Shown here: piece by piece, positions 1 through 8,737 of the stretch
Layout: each line of letters begins with the position of its first letter
How positions within the stretch are numbered: the first letter of the stretch is position 1
Source of the DNA: Phycisphaeraceae bacterium
GTDB taxonomy: Bacteria; Planctomycetota; Phycisphaerae; Phycisphaerales; Zrk34
Assembly (NCBI GenBank): GCA_028282685.1
Contig: JANQHK010000138.1
Coordinates: 1 to 34,897, forward strand
Direction: 5' to 3'
Length of the DNA: 34,897 bases
Notes under the pieces: model-generated
What the model was told of the DNA's origin: nothing
The model's input: only the letters and a program-made list of their open reading frames with translations
Databases searched by the model: none
Made by a program: the position numbers and the translations under genes

Positions 1-131
1 AATGACCGCACCTGCCCCGCCGGGTTCGGGCGTTGTGCGGACCGCTTCCTCACCGGCGCGGCTCGTACAAGCCCGGCATGAATGACGCAAGATGCTCTAG
101 CCGCTGTTCTTTCTGATTAACGGATCAACTG

Positions 132-992
132 ATGTCTGACAACAAACTCATCGACGGCAAAGCAATCGCGGCGAAAGTGCTCGATCGCACGCGCGACAAG
201 GTCAAACAGATCAACGATGCGACCGGTGCCGCCCCCTGCCTGGCGACGGTGTTGGTTGGCGACGATCCGGCTTCGGCCACGTACGTCAAAATGAAGGGCA
301 AGCGCTGCGAAGCGGTCGGCATGAAATCGCTGCGCATCGAGATGAAGGTCGAAACCACCACCGAGGAACTGCTCGACCAGATGAAGCAGTTGGCCGACGA
401 CAAAAACGTCCACGGCATTCTGTTGCAGCATCCGGTTCCGCCCCAGGTGGACGAGCGCGCCGCGTTTGAGGCGATCCCGCCGGTCAAGGATGTGGACGGC
501 GTGACGGCCACGGGCCTGGGTTACATGTGGCTGGGATTGCCCGGTTACGGCTCGTGCACGCCGGCGGGCATCATGACGCTGCTGCACGAATACAACGTGC
601 CCCTCAAGGGCATGGAAGCGGTGGTCATCGGGCGCTCTCCGATTCTCGGCAAGCCCATGGCCGCGATGCTGCTGAACGAACACTGCACGGTGACGATCTG
701 TCACAGCCGCACGCGCGATCTGCCGGACGTGGTGCGACGGGCGGACCTGGTGGTGGCGGCGGTGGGTCGGCCTTGCTTCGTTGAGGGCGACTGGATCGCC
801 GAAGGCGCGGTGGTGATCGACGCCGGCTACAACCCCGGCAACGTCGGCGATGTCGATTTCGATGCGGCTCTGCCACGGGCGCGGCTCATCACGCCGGTCC
901 CCGGCGGCGTGGGGCCGATGACCATCGCCACGCTGATTGACCAGACCGCCGACGCCGCGGCAAAGCAGTTGGGTGTGAGTCTGGAGGGGTGA
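132..992 (+). CDS. folD: FolD, methylenetetrahydrofolate dehydrogenase / methenyltetrahydrofolate cyclohydrolase
   Basis: FolD is the bifunctional cytosolic enzyme that interconverts 5,10-methylene-, 5,10-methenyl- and 10-formyl-tetrahydrofolate with NADP, supplying one-carbon units for purines and formyl-Met. The 286-residue product has the usual length. The N-terminal catalytic part shows SATYVKMKGK, where K55 corresponds to the catalytic lysine (K54 of E. coli), then LLQHPVP and PPVKDVDG. The Rossmann part shows CTPAGIMTLL, VIGRSPILGKPMA and the signature PVPGGVGPMTIATL. The ATG at 132 is preceded by a weak GGA. The gene stands alone: the next gene is on the other strand and converges on it. 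Family assignment is secure; LQHPVP in place of the more usual LPLP is a mild variation. Confidence 0.96.
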   Translation: MSDNKLIDGKAIAAKVLDRTRDKVKQINDATGAAPCLATVLVGDDPASATYVKMKGKRCEAVGMKSLRIEMKVETTTEELLDQMKQLADDKNVHGILLQHPVPPQVDERAAFEAIPPVKDVDGVTATGLGYMWLGLPGYGSCTPAGIMTLLHEYNVPLKGMEAVVIGRSPILGKPMAAMLLNEHCTVTICHSRTRDLPDVVRRADLVVAAVGRPCFVEGDWIAEGAVVIDAGYNPGNVGDVDFDAALPRARLITPVPGGVGPMTIATLIDQTADAAAKQLGVSLEG

Positions 993-1066
993 GAGACCTG
1001 AGTCTTGAGTCCTGGGGCTTGAAATAGGCCCGGATAATTCCTTGCGAGCCGCGTGCACGGCCCGCT

Positions 1067-2251
1067 TCAATTCTCTTCCACGCTGTCCATCGTCAACTTT
1101 TCGCGGTCCAGCATGATGCGCAGGGTCAGGCAGACCAGTTCGATCTGCGTCGCATCGAGCTTGTTATAAAACGGCAGCGCCAGCGTGCGCTGCGCCAGCG
1201 ATTCAGCAATAAGGAAATCGCCGGTCTGGAAATTGAACCGTTGGCGGTACGGCGGTTGCAGGTGGATCGGCGGGAAATAATTGGAACTGCCGACATCGTG
1301 GCGGCGCAGGCCGGTGATGATGCGCTCGCGCTGCTTGACCGTGAACGGGTTGCTCAGACGCACCACGAAAACGAACCAGCTCATCGACGCCTCGTCGGGA
1401 ATCGTCGGCAGGATGATCTCGGGATAGTCCATCAGCTTGTCGAAATACATGCAGGCGACTTCACGGCGGCGGGCGAGGATGTCGTCCAGCCGTTCCATCT
1501 GCACGATGCCCATCGCCGCAGCCAGCTCTGACAGTCGGTAGTTGTAGCCCAGATGCTCGTGGTGCAGCCAGGAGCCCTCGTCGGTGATGGATTCGGCAGC
1601 GGGATTGTTCTGCGCCCGGCCCTGGTTGCGCAGGGCACGGCAGCGCTCGGCCAGCACGTCGTCGTCCGTGACGATCATCCCCCCCTCACCGGTGGTGATC
1701 TGCTTGTTGGGATAGAAACCGAACACCCCGACGCGCCCGAACGATCCCACACATCGGCTGCCGAGTTTTCCGCCCAGCGCTTCGCAACCGTCTTCGACGA
1801 GCGGCACCTCGTGTCGCGCCGCAATCCGCTCGATTTCATCCATGTGGGTCGGATTGCCGAACACCTCCACGGCGATGATCGCCTTGGTCTTTTCGTTGAT
1901 CGCCGATTCGAGTTTTTCCGGGTCGAGATTCAGCGAGACCGGATCGATATCGACAAAGACGGGCGTGGCGCCGACGTAGAGGATCACATTCGCCGAGGCG
2001 ATAAAGCTGAACGGCGTGGTGATGACCTGGTCGCCCGGTCCCACGCCCAGCGCCAACAGCGCCAGGTGCAGCCCAGCGGTGCCGCTGGAGACCGCCACGC
2101 CGTGGTTGCGACCGGCCGCGTGGGCGACCAGTTCCTCGAAGCGGGCCTGGCGGGGGCCGATGCTCAGCCGCCCGGATCGCAGAACATCGACGACGGCGTC
2201 GATTTCCGCCTGCGTGATATCCGGCATGGAAAGCGGAATTTGTCCGGCCAT
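1067..2251 (-). CDS. DegT/DnrJ/EryC1/StrS-family PLP aminotransferase (sugar type)
   Basis: The 394-residue protein belongs to the PLP-dependent aminotransferases that act mainly on nucleotide-linked keto-sugars for lipopolysaccharide, O-antigen or glycan synthesis. Visible motifs are SSGTAGLHLALLALG (cofactor phosphate binding), TTPFSFIASANVI, PVFVDIDP, VEDGCEALGG (the Asp that contacts the pyridine nitrogen) and FYPNKQITTGEGG, in which K183 is the lysine expected to form the Schiff base. It starts only 23 nt after the stop of the upstream secreted-protein gene on the same strand, so the two are probably co-transcribed, with dnaA further upstream. No other sugar-biosynthesis gene is nearby, so the substrate cannot be named. 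Confidence 0.9.
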   Translation of the reverse strand: MAGQIPLSMPDITQAEIDAVVDVLRSGRLSIGPRQARFEELVAHAAGRNHGVAVSSGTAGLHLALLALGVGPGDQVITTPFSFIASANVILYVGATPVFVDIDPVSLNLDPEKLESAINEKTKAIIAVEVFGNPTHMDEIERIAARHEVPLVEDGCEALGGKLGSRCVGSFGRVGVFGFYPNKQITTGEGGMIVTDDDVLAERCRALRNQGRAQNNPAAESITDEGSWLHHEHLGYNYRLSELAAAMGIVQMERLDDILARRREVACMYFDKLMDYPEIILPTIPDEASMSWFVFVVRLSNPFTVKQRERIITGLRRHDVGSSNYFPPIHLQPPYRQRFNFQTGDFLIAESLAQRTLALPFYNKLDATQIELVCLTLRIMLDREKLTMDSVEEN

Positions 2252-2274
2252 GGGAAGTTCTCACCCGATCGGTT

Positions 2275-3762
2275 TTACTTGGTCGATCCGAGCACGGACG
2301 CCAGCGCCACCCGATCCTGCCGGGTCAGTTTGAGATAGATCCACGCCGCCTGAATCCGGAGCGGGTCCTGCAGGTCCCGGATTCCGCCGCGCACCATGGT
2401 GGACAGTTGTTCCATTTGTTTGTCATCGAGCGTCTGCCCGTGCTTGGCGCGCAGCAGCAGGGCCAGGGAGCCGGCGAACTCGCTGTTCCAGTCCTGCATT
2501 CCCGCGATCACCTTCGTCGGGTCGCCTTCGTGCGTGCGGATCAATCCCATCAGCATCGCTTCGCGCGACAGGGGATCGACCGAGCCGAACAGTTCGCGCA
2601 GGGTGGAAGTCGCCGAGCCCGATTCGTACAACTTCTGCGCCGCCATGACGACCAGTTCCATCGCCTGCGGTCGGAAGTGGCTGGGGCTCTTTTCCGCCGA
2701 CCGGATCAGCTCGATGTAAATCGGTCCGGCCTGCTCCGCGGGCAGATCGTCGGCGTACTTGAACGCCCACCGGCTGCCCAGCACGTTGTACCGGCCGATC
2801 AGTTGGACGATGGGGTCATGCGCCGGGCGCTTGGAGGCCAGCGCCGCGCCCACGCGCGCCACCTGCTGCACCAGTTTCTGGTCGCACTGGAGCATCGGCT
2901 GGAAGACGCCGGGTTCGAGCTTGGCCGCATCGTCCAGGGCCATGATCGACAGGCGAATGCGCTCGGCGGGATTGTCCGTCGCCTCAAAACGCCGCACCAG
3001 ATGGCTGGCGGCTTGGGCGGGTTGAAACATCAACACCGTTCGCAATGCCCGGTAGGACAGCGCGCGATCCAGGTCCGGCTCGTCGAGCATGCGCAGCGCC
3101 CAGGGGCCGATGGTGTCGAACTTGTAGCGCATGGCCGTATGCAACAGCAGCAGGCGCACCTGGTCGCGGTTGGGGGCATCGGATTGGTTGAGCTCGGCCA
3201 GCGGCTTGTTCATGGCGGCGTCGCCCAGTTGCAGCTTCATCAGCGTCGCCATGCTCGACAATCCCAGGTTGTCCGAGGTCTGGGCCTCATCGAGAAGTTT
3301 GGGCTCGAACTTTTCTCCTTCGCCGATCAACTTGGCGGCGACGATCACCTTGACCGACGGATCGAGTCCCGGCCAGTTGATGATCTGGCGGCAATCGTCG
3401 ATGTTGAGCATCTCGGCGTCGAGCGCCGCGGAGACCAGCTGCGCCTGCGTCATCAACTGCTCGATATCGGCCAGCAGCGCCAGGTCCAGCCGCTGCTTGG
3501 GACTGATCTCGGCCAGGCCCAGGACGCCGTGCACTTTCATTGTGGGAAAGCGGCGTTGCACCAGGTCGCTGAAAAGCGGTTCGAGCTGGGGATCGCGCAT
3601 CTGCCGCAACGAACGCAGCAGCAGGTTGTGCGAACCGTCGCGGTGAATCAGGGTGGCTTTCTTGAGCAACCAGATGGCCTGTTCGGCGGTTTGATCCTCG
3701 GCGCGGAGCGCGCCGCTGAACAGGACCAGGGCTGCCAACGACAGAACGATGCGTTTGGACAT
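2275..3762 (-). CDS. Secreted or periplasmic helical-repeat-like protein of unknown function
   Basis: The product is 495 residues. It begins with a signal peptide (MSKRIVLSLAALVLFSGALRA, cleavage probably after LRA) and continues as a mostly alpha-helical protein rich in Leu, Ala, Gln and Asp. Spaced helical segments (for example FSDLVQRRFPTMKVHGVLGLAE, residues about 65-85) suggest HEAT-like or similar solenoid repeats, but no catalytic motif is visible. It lies 45 nt downstream of dnaA and 23 nt upstream of the aminotransferase gene, so an operon is likely. I do not recognise a named family. Export is supported by the signal sequence; the solenoid idea is inference. Confidence 0.7.
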   Translation of the reverse strand: MSKRIVLSLAALVLFSGALRAEDQTAEQAIWLLKKATLIHRDGSHNLLLRSLRQMRDPQLEPLFSDLVQRRFPTMKVHGVLGLAEISPKQRLDLALLADIEQLMTQAQLVSAALDAEMLNIDDCRQIINWPGLDPSVKVIVAAKLIGEGEKFEPKLLDEAQTSDNLGLSSMATLMKLQLGDAAMNKPLAELNQSDAPNRDQVRLLLLHTAMRYKFDTIGPWALRMLDEPDLDRALSYRALRTVLMFQPAQAASHLVRRFEATDNPAERIRLSIMALDDAAKLEPGVFQPMLQCDQKLVQQVARVGAALASKRPAHDPIVQLIGRYNVLGSRWAFKYADDLPAEQAGPIYIELIRSAEKSPSHFRPQAMELVVMAAQKLYESGSATSTLRELFGSVDPLSREAMLMGLIRTHEGDPTKVIAGMQDWNSEFAGSLALLLRAKHGQTLDDKQMEQLSTMVRGGIRDLQDPLRIQAAWIYLKLTRQDRVALASVLGSTK

Positions 3763-3807
3763 GTAAATATTGTATGCGAATGCGCGGGGCTGAGAAACCG
3801 TGCTCGA

Positions 3808-5208
3808 TCACGCGGCCTGCTGCGCCGATCGCGCCACTTCCGCACGCAGCCGTTCGACCAGCCGATCCATCGTGGTGGTCGTCAGGTCCGGAAGCAGACG
3901 CACGGGGTGCTGTTCCCGTGCCTGGCGGCGCACGCGCTGGTCGGCGGTGATGACCGTGGAATGGCTGTCCCGTCCGATTTGTCGCGACAACTCGGGAAAA
4001 CTGAGTCCGATCATCTGCCGCGCCAGGTGAATCACCAGCGAGCGGGCCAGCACCACCTGACGTTGCTTGGATCGACTGAGCACCTGTTCGCGCTGCACGC
4101 CCAACTCGCCGCAGACGATGCGCATGATCTGATCGAACCGGACCGGACGCGTCGCCACGCCGGCGGCCGAGCAATCCATCACGCGGTCCAGCAGCGCATG
4201 GCCGATCGGTTGACCGGGCGCCGTGGGGGAATCGTCGAGCAGCACCATCGCCTTGAGTCGGGTGAGGATTCCCTCCAGTTCCCGGATCGATCCGCCGAAC
4301 TGCTCGGCCAGACAACGCGTGACCGTATCGCGCAGCTTCAATTCGCGGCGGCGCGCCAGCGCTTCAATCAACTGCCTCAGCATCGGTTCATCGGGCGGCT
4401 CGATGGGTGCGATCATGCCACTGAGCAACCGGCTGACCAGGGCTTCGGACATCCGGTCCAGCATCCGGGGATGGCCGTCGCCGGCCACGAGCAATCTTCC
4501 CCCGCGCTGCGCCAGTGTGTCGATCGTGTGTTGCAGTTCGGTCTGCGTGCCGGTCTTGCCAGAGAAAAATTGCATGTCGTCGATCACCAGCAGGTCCAGT
4601 TCACGCATGTGCAGACGAAAAGCCGGCAGGCGATGATGACGCACGGCATGGATGAACTGGTTGGTGAACTGCTCGGCGGTGAGGTACCGCCACCGTGCGC
4701 CGGGGCGATGGGAAGCGAATCGCCCGCAGATGCCCTGCAACAGGTGGGTTTTTCCCAGACCGCAACCGCCGTGAATGACCAGCGGCGTCATCGGGCGGCC
4801 GTCCGGCTCCATCAACTCCAACGCGCAGCCGTAGGCCAGACGGTTGGATTGGCCGACCACGAAGTCGTCGAGCGCGTATCGCAGGCGGCGCGACTTGGGG
4901 GTATCGGTCCGGGGGGTCGGCCGGGCCGGCATCGGGGGCGCCTGCGGATTGAGGATCGGTTCGACGAGGATGTCCATCTCGACCGATTCGCCCAGTTCCG
5001 CACGGGCCGCGGCGCGCAGGCGGTCGGCGAAACGCTTTTCGATCCATTCCTTGTTGAAGCGGTTGGGAACGAGCAGGCAAAGCCGACCTTCGCGCTGCTC
5101 CAGCCGGGCCGATTCAAAGTAGAGATCGACGTTTCGGCTGCCCAGGGCGTTCACCATCCGCTTCAGCAGGCGCGTACCGACATCGCTCAGGGAGGTGCTG
5201 ACGGTCAC
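3808..5208 (-). CDS. dnaA: DnaA, chromosomal replication initiator
   Basis: DnaA is the AAA+ ATPase that binds DnaA boxes and opens the origin. The 466-residue product shows all four regions: an N-terminal interaction domain (about 1-85), a proline-rich linker (PQAPPMPARPTP), an AAA+ domain with Walker A GGCGLGKTH and Walker B LLVIDDMQFF, and a C-terminal DNA-binding domain with LARQMIGLSFPELSRQIG followed by DSHSTVITADQRV, matching the DnaA signature helix-turn-helix. The start is GTG with a GGGGGA Shine-Dalgarno stretch about 8 nt upstream. The linker is short. dnaN and recF are not adjacent; the downstream genes are a secreted unknown and an aminotransferase. RDHTTV of many DnaA proteins reads RDSHSTV here. 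Confidence 0.93.
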   Translation of the reverse strand: MTVSTSLSDVGTRLLKRMVNALGSRNVDLYFESARLEQREGRLCLLVPNRFNKEWIEKRFADRLRAAARAELGESVEMDILVEPILNPQAPPMPARPTPRTDTPKSRRLRYALDDFVVGQSNRLAYGCALELMEPDGRPMTPLVIHGGCGLGKTHLLQGICGRFASHRPGARWRYLTAEQFTNQFIHAVRHHRLPAFRLHMRELDLLVIDDMQFFSGKTGTQTELQHTIDTLAQRGGRLLVAGDGHPRMLDRMSEALVSRLLSGMIAPIEPPDEPMLRQLIEALARRRELKLRDTVTRCLAEQFGGSIRELEGILTRLKAMVLLDDSPTAPGQPIGHALLDRVMDCSAAGVATRPVRFDQIMRIVCGELGVQREQVLSRSKQRQVVLARSLVIHLARQMIGLSFPELSRQIGRDSHSTVITADQRVRRQAREQHPVRLLPDLTTTTMDRLVERLRAEVARSAQQAA

Positions 5209-5560
5209 GAGCGATCCCCCATCTTAGGATTGGTCAGGGTGACTGGTTGTCCATTGCCGTGAAACCGTTTTCACGTACAGCGGTAACGACATGGCTCCGT
5301 CCAGTGGCGTGTGCTCGCTCGATCCCGTGTCAATTCGTTGCAACAGCGAACGCGGCCTGCGTGTCATCCTTGATCAAACGCAAACCCAAAATAAACACAA
5401 CCCCGCTCACGTCAAGCGCCAATTTGGTAATGACAGTTCGCCGTGGCTTCAAGGTCCAGAAATTATCGGAGTTTGCGTTCACGAAAAAAATCTTGTGCAC
5501 CGTGCGACGCGCGTGACTTGGATAATCTGTGGATAACCGACGGCAGCGCGATGCACTACG
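5209..5560. promoter_or_regulatory. dnaA upstream region with DnaA box-like sites; possible autoregulatory region or origin
   Basis: This 352-bp stretch has no credible gene. It holds a perfect DnaA box (5528-5536), a near match TTATCCAAG on the minus strand (5517-5525), and loosely similar sites such as TTGTCCATT near 5246. Two short A-rich patches lie near 5390-5400 and 5483-5490, which is unusual in this GC-rich window. It therefore probably carries the dnaA promoter and DnaA-dependent autoregulation. An origin is possible but not shown, because a box cluster of the usual density is missing. Confidence 0.5.
5528..5536 (-). promoter_or_regulatory. Consensus DnaA box (TTATCCACA on minus strand)
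   Basis: The plus strand reads TGTGGATAA, the exact complement of the E. coli consensus box TTATCCACA. It lies about 320 bp upstream of the dnaA start, and a 7/9 match lies 3 nt away at 5517-5525. Confidence 0.6.
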
Positions 5561-6490
5561 CTATTTTTCATTCAACAGGAGAATCATGGCCAGTTTGCCG
5601 GCGACCAGATCAAAGCCCATGCTCCGGTAGAGATGGCGCGCCGGTGCGTTGCGCTGGTCGACGGCGGTGCACAGATAACCGGCATCGGCGCCGGCGCATT
5701 GATGCAACGCGCGCTGCAACAGGAGGCGGCCCAGTCCGCGCCCGCGGTGTTCCAACGCCAAACCCAGGTAGACCAGTTCCACCAGATGATGGCCCGGCAG
5801 GTCGGCCAGGAGCATCACGCCCGCCGGTCGGCCTTCCACCATCAGCAACGTCCAGAAGTCATCACGGAACATGCCGGTGGCGCGGTGGGCGGCGAGGATG
5901 TCCTGCGTGCGACGCTTTCCGCAGAGATTGGGGCAATCCAGCGTCTGTTCGTAACTGGCTTCGAGCATGGCCAGAAAATCGTCGCGGCGCTGCGGCGTCC
6001 AGGTCGCAAGCGTCACATCAGGCGGCAGGTCCGACGGTCTGTGGGATCGCCCGATCGGCCGTTGCAGGTATTCCAGCCAGGCCAATTCCTCAAAACCCGC
6101 CCGTTCCAGCGCCAGGCGTTCCAGGTCATCGTGTTGGTCCAGAAGCACCTGCACCAACGCCACACGCTGCACGTCCAGCGCAGAGCAGGCGCAGCGGGCC
6201 AGTTCCGCCGTCTGATCCACCAGGCCGCGCCGCGGCGGGCGTGAGAGGAACAACGTGGCCGTACGGCCGGGACGGCAGGTCACCAGGGCGACGGCCCGGA
6301 TGGCGTTGCGATGATCCCGGGCGGCCCAGAGTTGTTCGTCGTCCAGGCCGGGGCCCGATGCATTGCCGTCGGCAAGCCCCCAAAGCGTGGTGTTTTTCAT
6401 CAGTTTGGCCAAAACCGCCTGACGCCGCTCGGCCTCAATGAGCTCGAACCGCCACTTTCCGTCATCCGAAGAGCCGTCGGTGCTGGACAT
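5561..6490 (-). CDS. GNAT-family N-acetyltransferase
   Basis: A GCN5-related acetyltransferase fold is visible in the C-terminal half: VELVYLGLALEHRGRGLGRLLLQRAL contains the acetyl-CoA binding R/Q-x-x-G-x-G/A motif (HRGRGLG), followed by AVDQRNAPARHLYRSMGFDLV, the typical motif B region. The N-terminal half (residues about 15-150) is a second, degenerate acetyltransferase-like part, so the product may be a tandem GNAT protein. The ATG at 6490 is used here; a TTG at 6517 would add nine residues, and neither has a well-placed ribosome site. The gene ends in TAG, showing that TAG acts as a normal stop in this genome. The substrate is unknown. Confidence 0.82.
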   Translation of the reverse strand: MSSTDGSSDDGKWRFELIEAERRQAVLAKLMKNTTLWGLADGNASGPGLDDEQLWAARDHRNAIRAVALVTCRPGRTATLFLSRPPRRGLVDQTAELARCACSALDVQRVALVQVLLDQHDDLERLALERAGFEELAWLEYLQRPIGRSHRPSDLPPDVTLATWTPQRRDDFLAMLEASYEQTLDCPNLCGKRRTQDILAAHRATGMFRDDFWTLLMVEGRPAGVMLLADLPGHHLVELVYLGLALEHRGRGLGRLLLQRALHQCAGADAGYLCTAVDQRNAPARHLYRSMGFDLVAGKLAMILLLNEK

Positions 6491-6572
6491 ATCCTTCTGG
6501 CCCCTGTCGTGGCGCAATTGACCGGGTGCGCCATAACAGTAGAATACATCCAGAGTTTACGAGGAGCCAACC

Positions 6573-7208
6573 GTGCTGTACCAATCTTTTTATCGTGCGA
6601 TGTGCTGGGTGGCGCTGGCGGCAGTAACCCTGACGGGATTGTTCAGCGCCACGGCCCGCAGCGCCCCCGAGCCATCAATCATCCCGTTGAGCTGGGAACT
6701 GGGTTTCGAGTACGAGACTCCGCGTCTGATCTGGGTCCGTCTGCCGGGTCAGAACCGGGACACGCCTTACTGGTACATGACTTACAAAATTGTCAACAAC
6801 ACCGGTGCCGAGCAGAACTGGGTGCCCGATATCGACATCTTCACCAGCACCGGGCAACTGATTCCCTCCGGGCAGAACGTACCTCCGGTGGTGATCCGTG
6901 CCATCCAGAACGCGCAGGAGAACCCCTTGCTGCGCAATCCCATCGAAGTGGTCGGCCCGCTGCGCCAGGGCGAAGACGAAGCGATGGAGTCGATCATCGT
7001 CTGGCCCGCCGGCGTGGACGATGTGGACCATGTGCAGGTGTTCATTGGCGGCCTGAGCGGAGAAACGCGCGTGCTGAGAGATGACGATGGCGAAAAAATC
7101 GCGATCTTCCGCAAGACGCGCATGCTCGATTTCGAGATGCCCGGCACCCCGGCCAACATCGTCGTCAAACCCGTCAAATGCACCGGCGATGAATGGATCA
7201 TGCGCTGA
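6573..7208 (+). CDS. Secreted protein of unknown function
   Basis: The 211-residue product begins with a hydrophobic signal peptide (ALAAVTLTGLFSATARSA, residues about 13-30) and continues as a beta-rich extracytoplasmic domain including WYMTYKIVNNTGAEQNW, which resembles the start of an Ig-like or conserved exported domain. No catalytic motif is visible. The GTG start at 6573 is supported by GAGGAG at 6561-6566, 6 nt upstream. It stands alone upstream of rpmA on the same strand, with an 86-nt gap. I do not recognise the family; an envelope role is inference from the signal peptide only. Confidence 0.72.
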   Translation: MLYQSFYRAMCWVALAAVTLTGLFSATARSAPEPSIIPLSWELGFEYETPRLIWVRLPGQNRDTPYWYMTYKIVNNTGAEQNWVPDIDIFTSTGQLIPSGQNVPPVVIRAIQNAQENPLLRNPIEVVGPLRQGEDEAMESIIVWPAGVDDVDHVQVFIGGLSGETRVLRDDDGEKIAIFRKTRMLDFEMPGTPANIVVKPVKCTGDEWIMR

Positions 7209-7294
7209 AGTTCCCCCTTGCATTGAACCGATCAGGTTTCTATAGTGTTGGGCTCGATTGGACGGCCTGACAGCTTTGCGATGAGGATCGGACC

Positions 7295-7552
7295 ATGGCA
7301 CATAAGAAAGGTCAAGGCAGCACGCGTAACGGACGCGATTCCAACCCGCAGTACCGCGGGGTCAAGCTGTACGGCGGCGAGTTCGCCAAGTCCGGCGCCA
7401 TTATCGTCCGTCAGTGCGGCACCCCCTTCAAGGCCGGCTACCTTGTCGGCAAAGGCCGGGACAACACCCTCTTCGCCCTGGCCGACGGCCACGTGAGCTT
7501 CCGAGGTCGCACCGTCCATATCGATCCGGCCCAAGCCGCGGCCAAGGTCTGA
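7295..7552 (+). CDS. rpmA: Ribosomal protein bL27
   Basis: bL27 sits near the peptidyl-transferase centre of the 50S subunit with its N-terminus reaching toward the tRNA ends. The 85-residue product starts [20 protein letters not shown], the invariant bL27 N-terminus, followed by [19 protein letters not shown] and [21 protein letters not shown]. The protein starts directly with the mature AHKKG form, without the cleaved N-terminal extension found in Firmicutes. A GAGGATCGG stretch lies just upstream of the ATG. Its usual partner rplU (bL21) is not next to it here. A strong terminator follows 26 nt after the stop. Confidence 0.98.
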   Translation: MAHKKGQGSTRNGRDSNPQYRGVKLYGGEFAKSGAIIVRQCGTPFKAGYLVGKGRDNTLFALADGHVSFRGRTVHIDPAQAAAKV

Positions 7553-7578
7553 TCGCCCTATATCCCCCACGCATTCAA

Positions 7579-7609
7579 GCGGGTGCCTTCCGAGGCGCTC
7601 GCTTTTTTT
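7579..7609 (+). terminator. Rho-independent terminator of rpmA
   Basis: A 10-bp stem (7579-7588 with 7593-7602, two G.U pairs) closes a TCCG tetraloop and is followed by seven T at 7603-7609. Confidence 0.9.
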
Positions 7610-7681
7610 CGCGCCATGCAAAAAAGGCGTCAGAAACCTTCTTCCCTTTTTCAGTCGCGCTGACGGCAGTAAGATGCAACG

Positions 7682-8038
7682 ATGTCCATGGACAGGGGAA
7701 CCAGCCATATCCATCCACCGAACGAGCGGCCCGTCCGAGCCGGCGAACTGCTCGTCAAAGACCACCGGCTCATCATCAACTTCCTGTTCCAATTGATGGC
7801 GATGGGCTACGGTGCGGCATTCGGCTACCACACGCGCTTGCTCGATCCGGGCTTTTCCGTGCTCGGCCACGGCGTGCCCATGGCCATTCACCTGTATGTC
7901 ATGCTGGTCAGCATCCAAGGATTCGGTCAACGCCAATGGGCGGATCGGTTGATCCTGATCGGGCAGTTGCTGATTTCGTTGGTGACACTGGGCGTTACGG
8001 TGTTGTGGGTGGCCGGGGTTCTGTATCTGCATCGGTAA
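7682..8038 (+). CDS. Small membrane protein of unknown function
   Basis: The 118-residue product has a polar N-terminus (about 28 residues) and three likely membrane helices: around INFLFQLMAMGYGAAFGY (31-48), around VPMAIHLYVMLVSIQGF (65-81) and LILIGQLLISLVTLGVTVLW (90-109). No motif identifies a function. The ATG at 7682 lacks an obvious ribosome site, and ATG 7688 is an equally possible start. Its 3' end overlaps the convergent gene on the other strand by 44 bp. The hydrophobic pattern supports a real gene, but this is less sure than its neighbours. Confidence 0.6.
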   Translation: MSMDRGTSHIHPPNERPVRAGELLVKDHRLIINFLFQLMAMGYGAAFGYHTRLLDPGFSVLGHGVPMAIHLYVMLVSIQGFGQRQWADRLILIGQLLISLVTLGVTVLWVAGVLYLHR

Positions 8039-8723
8039 TGCGGTGAGTCGATCGGCCCGTCAACCGCCGCACCACGGCCCACGGCAACCAGCAGACCACG
8101 AAGCCCGCAATGGCCAGCAGCGCCATCCAGGCCAGTCGCATCGGCCACGGTCCCAGCCAGTCGAGGATCGAGCCGGTCTCGGGGATGCGCCGCCCGATGA
8201 AGCCGTAGATCCAGTCGAAACGGATCACCAGCGGCAGCACCACCGCCATCCAGACCAGCGTGCCGGCGACGGCCAGACCCACATCGCCCAGGCGCGGCCG
8301 GTAGTTCAGCACCGCCACGTCGTAGATCGCCAGTCCCAGAATCTGCACGTGATTCATCCAGAACAGCCAATACCAGAAACTGTCCGGCCCGACATCCAGG
8401 CGCGGCGTGATGAACGCCTGCGTCGTGAAGGCGAACGCCCAGAAATACAGCATCGCGCGCAGCGGACGCCAGCGCAACAACAACGCCAACGGCGCTACGA
8501 TCGAAGCGACGTCGCACAGATGCAGCGGCAAGCTGTTGTCCCAGGAAAAGCGCGACGGCTGCATGTTCCAGAGGTTGTATCCGGCCCAGGCCGCGAGACT
8601 GCCCCACGCCAGGATCAACCGCAGCGGCCTCTCCCCGCCCCGACGCTTCAGCCACCGCCCGACCAGCGCCAAAGCAACCATCAGAACCAGGCAGATCGTC
8701 ACCGTGACCGGGTACGTCAGCAT
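7995..8723 (-). CDS. YwaF/TIGR02206-like integral membrane protein
   Basis: The 242-residue protein has about seven hydrophobic segments (starting near residues 5, 38, 70, 95, 120, 147 and 203), so it should be a polytopic inner-membrane protein. The segment SLPLHLCDVASIVAPLALLL after the second helix matches the conserved LPLHLC region of the TIGR02206 (YwaF-like) family, and WFWMNHVQILGLAIYD-like text follows as expected. The family has no firmly known function. The start ATG at 8723 has no clear ribosome site. The C-terminus (residues about 228-242) is coded on DNA that also encodes the end of the convergent small membrane protein. Confidence 0.75.
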   Translation of the reverse strand: MLTYPVTVTICLVLMVALALVGRWLKRRGGERPLRLILAWGSLAAWAGYNLWNMQPSRFSWDNSLPLHLCDVASIVAPLALLLRWRPLRAMLYFWAFAFTTQAFITPRLDVGPDSFWYWLFWMNHVQILGLAIYDVAVLNYRPRLGDVGLAVAGTLVWMAVVLPLVIRFDWIYGFIGRRIPETGSILDWLGPWPMRLAWMALLAIAGFVVCWLPWAVVRRLTGRSTHRITDADTEPRPPTTP

Positions 8724-8737
8724 GCCGCACAGTGTAA

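Noticed and set aside
2407-5262. A 951-codon plus-strand open frame
   Set aside because: It lies wholly antisense to dnaA and the secreted-protein gene, is His/Arg/Gln-rich as expected of a GC-rich shadow frame, and has no recognisable domain.
5209-5560. Calling this region oriC outright
   Set aside because: One perfect and one near DnaA box are too few, and no clear unwinding element or whole-chromosome skew can be seen from this window.
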